Positions 58,163 through 64,000 of a stretch of 64,000 nucleotides of DNA are shown here, one piece after another. Under the pieces are notes generated by a model. The model did no database searches and was not told the DNA's origin. It saw only the letters and a list, made by a program, of their open reading frames with translations. Position 1 is the stretch's first letter; every line of letters begins with the position of its first letter. Source of the stretch: Ilex aquifolium (lineage: Eukaryota; Streptophyta; Magnoliopsida; Aquifoliales; Aquifoliaceae); assembly GCA_951799425.1 (NCBI GenBank), contig OX637394.1, forward strand, positions 8,629,501-8,693,500, given 5' to 3'. Made by a program: the position numbers and the translations under genes.

Positions 58163-61100
58163 GTTCTTGTTAGTAGGCCCTCCCCACTCGCCACCCCTGA
58201 AGGGTGGAGAGAGAGAGACTGAGAGAGACAGAGAATTGGTCAACAAAACTACTTATCTTGCACAAGGATTTTTTTTGCTACTGTGGGTATCAGACTATCA
58301 GTGTGTGTGTCTGAGAGAGAGAGAGAGAGTTTTCTTGAAATGCCAATCGTTGAAAATGAGGCCAATTAAATGAGGACAGGTTGAAACGCGGTTGGTCCTA
58401 TCCTATCATTGACTCCTCAATTCATTTATTTCCCAGCCAGCGACGTTTCGACAATCAACAGACAAGAAGCCAAGACTGAGGCAGCAGTGGGTTTGGGTGG
58501 CTGTGTGAGTTTTAATTGAATTGCTTTTTTTTTTTTTTCTTCTTGGTCAACAATGCACGTTTTTATATATGTAACGTCTGTTTTCAGTTCTTCCTGATTC
58601 AGTTCATCATCATATCACACTAATACTCACCTATTAAACCCATGTGCCGATGATACAATGAGTGTCAAAAAAATTAGGATCAATTCTACTTCACCCTATT
58701 CAATTATTATTTGATACGTTTGAATTATAATTTAATTTGATTTTAGCAAATTTTTGAAATTTATTATCTGGCTCTCATATTTTGAATTGCGGGCATGCTA
58801 GATTTAATGATTCTAAATATTTACAATCTTATCTACTCAATCCGATGTAAAAATTTTAATCGTGATTGTCCAAACGACTAAAATGAGACGTAATGCTACT
58901 TTTAGATTCTTTTTCTACCTTAGAGATTAAGAATTTAAATTATTTTTTTATGGATTAAATTAACGAACTGAAAAAGCAAAAACATAATAGAATTGAAAAG
59001 AAATAGTACTGGACATAACGAAACAAAACAATTATATTGAAACAATGTTTTTGAAATAAACTAAAAGAAATTGCTGGAGTGATAACGAAATTACAAAGCA
59101 AAAGAAAAAATATGAAATTAAACCGTGTAAAAACAAGTTTGGGATGCTATTTGTAGGAGAGTTGATCATAGATTCTTTCTATGTGGTATGTGTATCTGTA
59201 TTTATAGGCGATAACTTCTAATTGTTGAAACCATTTTTTCTAGCCACATAGCATGTACTTATGGTTTCTCCCTCAACGATTATCATTGTGCTCCAAATTG
59301 TCTATAAACAATGTCATCACAAATATTACGTCCTCACATTGCTCTCCACTTTTCAAGACCTTCAAAAGGTCTCTTCTCATAACCATCTAATCGTCTAGAA
59401 TATTTTCTTATTCATCCTTAGCCATTAGATCGTGCCACATGTCCTTTTTGGATTTCTCATATTTATAGTATCATATCATTTTCCATATTGTGTATTGGAT
59501 TGATAATACAAGTTGGTGGTCACCACCCTACGCGAGGGTCTCCGTACACTAGGGAAAAAAAAAAGCAATATGCATTGACCCTTTCCCAACCGGAGACTCT
59601 CAATTTGTAGTCTGCTTATGCTCTGAAATCTCAAAAGTGCAGACAAAGGTCTCCAATAATTGTGTTTGTCGATACTGTAGCATTAAAAAACTGGAGGCAT
59701 ACATACATTGTTTTGTGAACCAGCTTCGTCCCTCCAAAGGGGGTTTTTGGGTAGGTGGGTGGTGGTTGTTGGGGGGGAGGGGGGGGAAGCAGTGTGATGT
59801 GACTGGCACTTCCAGAATTCAAGACTTTTCAGTTTTTCAGAGTTGGTTTACTAAGTCTCATTGAATGGTCTTCATTTTTTTCTTTCAATGTGGAGGGCCC
59901 TATATATCGTGTTATACATCATGTTGAGAAAGACCAACCTCTTACGTAACGTACTCTGTTTATATCTCGAAAGAGGATCCTCCTTATGATGCTACGGACA
60001 ATTGTCCGAAGTGGAAGAGGTAATCGATGGATTGGAGAATTGTGTGCATGACAAGACCAGCCTAACCTAAAGTAAAGACTTCTTTCTATTGATGGCGAAT
60101 TACTTGAGTCGTGGATGGAGGGCTCCCCCTACAACTCAAGCACGAAATCAATGTTGATTCAACAATCATCGAAAGGGGCACTATCAAGCGAGATTGAGAC
60201 TAGCCCCTTGTATAGGGTTCCAATTCTTCGCTTCTTCAAATATCCCAACATATAATAAAATAGGGGTTTTAAAACTTAACTAACAAGCGAGAAACTTGAC
60301 TTTGAGAAAAAAAAGAAAAGAAAAGAGACGCTAATTTTGTCAATTCAAGAAGTCTAAAACCTTAGACTTGATTGAAACCTACTACTGCAAAATCAAATAT
60401 CAGAATTTGATTCAATTCTACTGTTCCGATAACTTCATTTTCATACCTCTTTTTCCTCATTTTGGAAGGCTACTTCCTTTTTTTGGGGAAAAAAATGCAT
60501 CACCACATTGCTGGCTCGTTCATGAACTTCCATTTTTTTCCTTCTATTTATCGTACCTAATAGACAAAGCTCCCTACTGTAACAGGATCCGGAGAAAATA
60601 AGTGACAACCTTGAGTGGTGTTAGATAAAACTGAAAGCTGAAAACTGAATTTGTGGACAGTTTGGTACCCACTAAAAATTTAAATAGTGAATTGAACTAA
60701 ACCGTTTGATAACTACACAGAGCTAACGTCTATAATTAAATTAATTTTCAGTTTTACCCTTCCACTCTTTAATTTAAAACTATTTATAAAATATAATTTT
60801 ATCTAATAAAAAACTATGATATATCAAATCAATTTAATTCATAACATAAGTCATAATCACTATTATCATATTATAGTCTACATTTAACAAACATGATAAT
60901 AAAATTAATTTAATTGAATAGCAATAAGTGAACAATCACAATAACAAATTGAATAACACAATAAATGAACAATAACATCTGATCCAAAAAAAAAGAACAA
61001 TAACTAATAAATAATCGAAAAATATTGAAAAAAAAGAACAATAAAAGGAGTGTGTGTGTGTGCGCGCGTCACTGTTAAACTCTATGTGTGTGGGTGTGGG

Positions 61101-62692
61101 TGTGTGCGCAGTGCATGTGTCTGTGTGTTAGTGTGTGTACAGTGCGTGCGTCTATGTGTGTGTGAAATTGTGTGTGAGTAATTATGTATGTATATTTTTG
61201 TTGGACAAGACAAGGGAAGAAAAAAAAAAGGAGAAGAAAAAGACAAGGAAGAAACTTATTTGTTATCCGCTGAAGAAGACGATAGGCTAGGAGGATAAAT
61301 ATGTTAGGGATTTTCGAGAAAAGACTAATTAGAGTTTTAATATGATTGTAACATATTTTGAAATATAATTGTCATATTGTAAATATTATTAAAGAGGTTT
61401 TGCCGCTTTCAGCTTTCAGAATGAAGTAAGGGATCTTCTTCTACTTAATATTGTAACTTATTTTTAAAGAACCCTTAACATATTAAAAGAGTTTAAATTT
61501 TGATTATCAAACGAGCTTAATTAATAAGTACCAAATACATTCATTTTAAGTGATAAATTTAGATTAACAAACCCACTCATATACCGTTTCATTTTGAATA
61601 GGTTAATTTTCGAACTTTTTCGTTTGGGACAAAAAAGCCAAAATCACCATCCAGTTGCAGTCTTGTATCAAAAGTGAGTCAAAATTACAGATCGGGTGTG
61701 ATAGTAAATTACTAGCAGCAGCAGAATAAATACAAGTGATTACTTGTCTACTTCATCATTCTAATGGTTCCATCAGAAGTTAGATCCAAAAAAAAAAATG
61801 GTTCCATCAGAAGAAACATAACCAAGATAAGATGGTCACACTATTGCAGCTAATCAGTTTCAGCAGCACGATTCGATGTCAAATGACAAGAAATTAACGA
61901 ATCAAGCCTGGATCCTCACCGAAAGGGAAGGATATTAAAATCGACAACGTCCATTATGGTTATGGACGGCACAAGTAAGAAGACACTCCTTCAAAAGCCT
62001 CAATAAGAAGTTCAAATGCAAGGTCGGACAAGTAACCAACATATAAGAACCACTGGTATCCCATGCCATGCATTTCAGATTCTCTCCTCAGTTGTACAGT
62101 GATTAGTCTCTACAAAAACACCCTCTGTGAAAATAACCGTGTACCCATTTTTCTGGTTAGTTTAAGTAGATCGTTGCACCAAATATACATAATGAAATGC
62201 TCACAAAACCAGGAAACAAGGATGGGGACAACCAGTTCTCGAAAGCCAAAATACATTAATACTCCTGTCTAACATACAAGAAGTATGATACAACTATTAG
62301 CTCCTGAGAAAATCTGCAAGCAAGAAGCAGAAGTCACCTAGCCCTATGAAAATATCCACATCAACGGGAATATTTAGAAAGGGAAGAACATAATTCACTC
62401 ATATTATCCGAACAAGCAAACTAACAGGTAGTGCTGGTGAATTAACAGCTTCATCAACACAAGAAGGTTTGTAATTAGTATTAAATCTTTTCTAAGCCAG
62501 AGCAGCATAAGGTCCATAATTCTCCACCGTGTTTGCTCGATGATTCTTACCACCACGGCCAGTAAGCATTCAGCCACATATTTATTTCAGAGACTGCTGG
62601 TGAGAATAGTGGATGCCATATCCTTGCCAGGACACCCCAGGAAGAAATCAGTATTCACCATCCGTATTCTGGTAAAATTCCTTCAAAGACTA
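58163..62692. other. Intergenic region upstream of GRAS-4's 3' end
   Basis: 4.5 kb with no convincing gene. It holds (GA) runs (58207-58232, 58312-58330), G-runs at about 59769-59788, a GT/GC tract (61051-61175) and AT-rich DNA. The last ~600 bases (about 62050-62692) are likely the 3' UTR and downstream flank of the minus-strand GRAS gene. Short ORFs here lack recognisable domains. Confidence 0.4.
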
Positions 62693-64000
62693 TTAAGAAG
62701 GTACCCAACAGGAGCTGGCAGAGATGATTCGACCTTTCCAACCCTGCAACATCCAGTGACCATCTTCATCGAACACAAAATCTTTGTGGTACTTTGCCTT
62801 CACCTTACCCCTCAACGTCTTCACAAGCTCCTGGTTCAATGGAAGAAGCTTGAAACCAGCCCTCTTACTCCGAACCTGCCACTGCTTGTATGTCTCGGGC
62901 CTCTCAACCCTCTCCGAGCCTTCACACGCAATAATATTCATGGCCTCACGCCCATAGAACTCTTGCTCAAAATGCAACCTCAGTGGTTCGTCACGGGATA
63001 TGGTAGTGTCGAACATATCAAACAATGCAGAGTAGTGAAAAAGTGCCTCCCGGAACCGAGTGACAAAGAAGGGAGCATTGTAAGATCCACTAATAAGAGA
63101 CTGGACGAAAATATTTGGGTTGATCTGCCTGATTAATTTTAGAACTGAATCCCTTGGACTGTCAACCACTACTGTCTCATCGAGTAGGTTATTAAAGCGA
63201 AACAGACAGTTCACAGCAACCACCTCACCCTTCTCAATCTTGAGATCCTCAACTTTGATTGTCTCCCATTTCTGTGTTGCAATGGTATGATACTCAAAAG
63301 GAACATTAAAGCGCTCACAATACCTCGCCAGACGACGCCCTGTCTCCTCAACTAACTCTGCGGGTCGGAAACCAGGTTGGGGAAGCTCTATGCCAGTAAT
63401 GCGAAGCTTTCGGGGGCCATCAGGACAGCTTGAAAGGAGTTGGATTAGTATGGGCCACTGGAAACCATATGAGATGCCAAAGTCTACAATATGCAGCGTT
63501 GAAGCTCCTTTTGCTGTATATAAAATCATTTTATTTGCGAAGACAATCGAAATCTTCTTGAATGGGCAGGCTGAAAGATAGAGCTGGTAAGCTTTTAACT
63601 TCTCAGCAGCTGATATCCTCTTGGAAGCAAGGGCTGCATAGAGCTGGGTTCCAGTGCCAGCCATGCGTGCCTCAAGACCGTTAGCAAAGATATTGGCCAC
63701 CCTCTGATATGCATCGCCAGAAGCCGAAGTGTTCTGCCTAATCTGTTTTAATTGTTCATTTGCAGTCCTGCGATCATCGGCAGCAACAGATTGTGCACAG
63801 CTAATCAAAAGAGTCCTTAGATCCACAGCTTCATTTTTATTGCCCTGTTTCTTAGCACTAGCCTTTCCCCCATTAGATCCATGCGGTTGTCCATTCTCCT
63901 GCAGCGTCTCCTCTGGCCCATTTGGCAATTCCACATCAACATCACAACATGTAGGCTCACCTTTCGTGTCATTGCAAAGAAGTACTCTATCAAACATCTC
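62693..64000 (-). CDS. GRAS transcription regulator, LISCL, fourth and more diverged gene (5' part beyond the window)
   Basis: TAA at 62693; the frame is open through 64000 and continues past the edge (the last codons read E-MFDRVLLC, the counterpart of the SEMYDKVLLC motif of the other copies), so the true start is outside. The visible 436 codons cover the whole GRAS domain: AVDLRTLLISCAQSVAADD, LHIVDFGISYGFQW, the PFYRE region APFFVTRFREALFHY, and SAW with WKGRIISASSCW. It differs from copies 1-3 at many positions, including an inserted Gln in IATQKWETIKVEDLK, so it split off earlier; it resembles the SCL9/14-type branch. It lies 32 kb from copy 3 in the same orientation, consistent with an older tandem duplication. 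The KKQGNKNE stretch just before the domain is basic. Confidence 0.92.
   Translation of the reverse strand, partial: EMFDRVLLCNDTKGEPTCCDVDVELPNGPEETLQENGQPHGSNGGKASAKKQGNKNEAVDLRTLLISCAQSVAADDRRTANEQLKQIRQNTSASGDAYQRVANIFANGLEARMAGTGTQLYAALASKRISAAEKLKAYQLYLSACPFKKISIVFANKMILYTAKGASTLHIVDFGISYGFQWPILIQLLSSCPDGPRKLRITGIELPQPGFRPAELVEETGRRLARYCERFNVPFEYHTIATQKWETIKVEDLKIEKGEVVAVNCLFRFNNLLDETVVVDSPRDSVLKLIRQINPNIFVQSLISGSYNAPFFVTRFREALFHYSALFDMFDTTISRDEPLRLHFEQEFYGREAMNIIACEGSERVERPETYKQWQVRSKRAGFKLLPLNQELVKTLRGKVKAKYHKDFVFDEDGHWMLQGWKGRIISASSCWVPS

Noticed and set aside
58163-62692. A gene in the 4.5-kb stretch before GRAS-4
   Set aside because: Only short ORFs without domains or plausible splice chains; simple repeats explain most of them.

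Overview
The window looks like nuclear DNA of a eudicot plant, probably a large, repeat-rich (perhaps woody) genome. The genes have plant-type introns, four GRAS transcription-factor genes are present, and most of the rest is plant transposable elements: Helitrons, Mutator-like elements (MULEs), PIF/Harbinger, hAT MITEs, a LINE, a SINE and a Ty3/gypsy Tat-type fossil. I cannot name the species.

Layout. 1-167 is the 3' tail of a Helitron. 669-6181 (+) is a five-exon gene for an MPP6-like nuclear exosome cofactor. Its 4.2-kb second intron holds a 2.27-kb MULE with 9-bp target duplications. That element carries pieces of a CYP81-type cytochrome P450 and was itself hit by a truncated LINE. 7625-9802, 14143-16335 and 28204-30378 (all -) are three close tandem paralogues of the LISCL (SCL9/14/33-like) GRAS subfamily. 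A more diverged fourth LISCL gene, 62693-64000 (-), runs off the right edge. Between the GRAS genes lie a foldback MITE split by a small Helitron, a Harbinger-type MITE, an AT-rich tract with a 21-bp minisatellite, an orphan FAR1 DNA-binding domain, a SINE, and a minus-strand Helitron cluster (20667-26941) that contains a damaged PIF/Harbinger element.

31492-43594 is an old, broken but structurally complete Tat-lineage Ty3/gypsy element: two LTRs, ATTAC duplications, an extra RNase H and antisense 3' ORFs. It contains a solo LTR (itself holding a hAT MITE) and a stray internal LTR piece. 43600-49678 is mostly MITEs, one MULE and LTR debris. 49679-57983 is a plus-strand Helitron-rich stretch with apparently captured exons and an in-frame 33-bp repeat. 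Its 3' part is an inverted relative of the 20.7-23.6 kb cluster. 58-62.7 kb shows little beyond simple repeats.

The host genes are therefore one RNA-decay cofactor and a tandem array of stress/detoxification-type GRAS regulators that repeat insertions have pushed apart. The most interesting host observation is that GRAS copies 2 and 3 each lost the ancestral start context by a different mutation. In both, the old ATG now opens a tiny upstream ORF and translation probably begins at the next in-frame Met. I found no complete unknown enzymatic system. The novelty is in nested insertions, captured exons and start-site drift.
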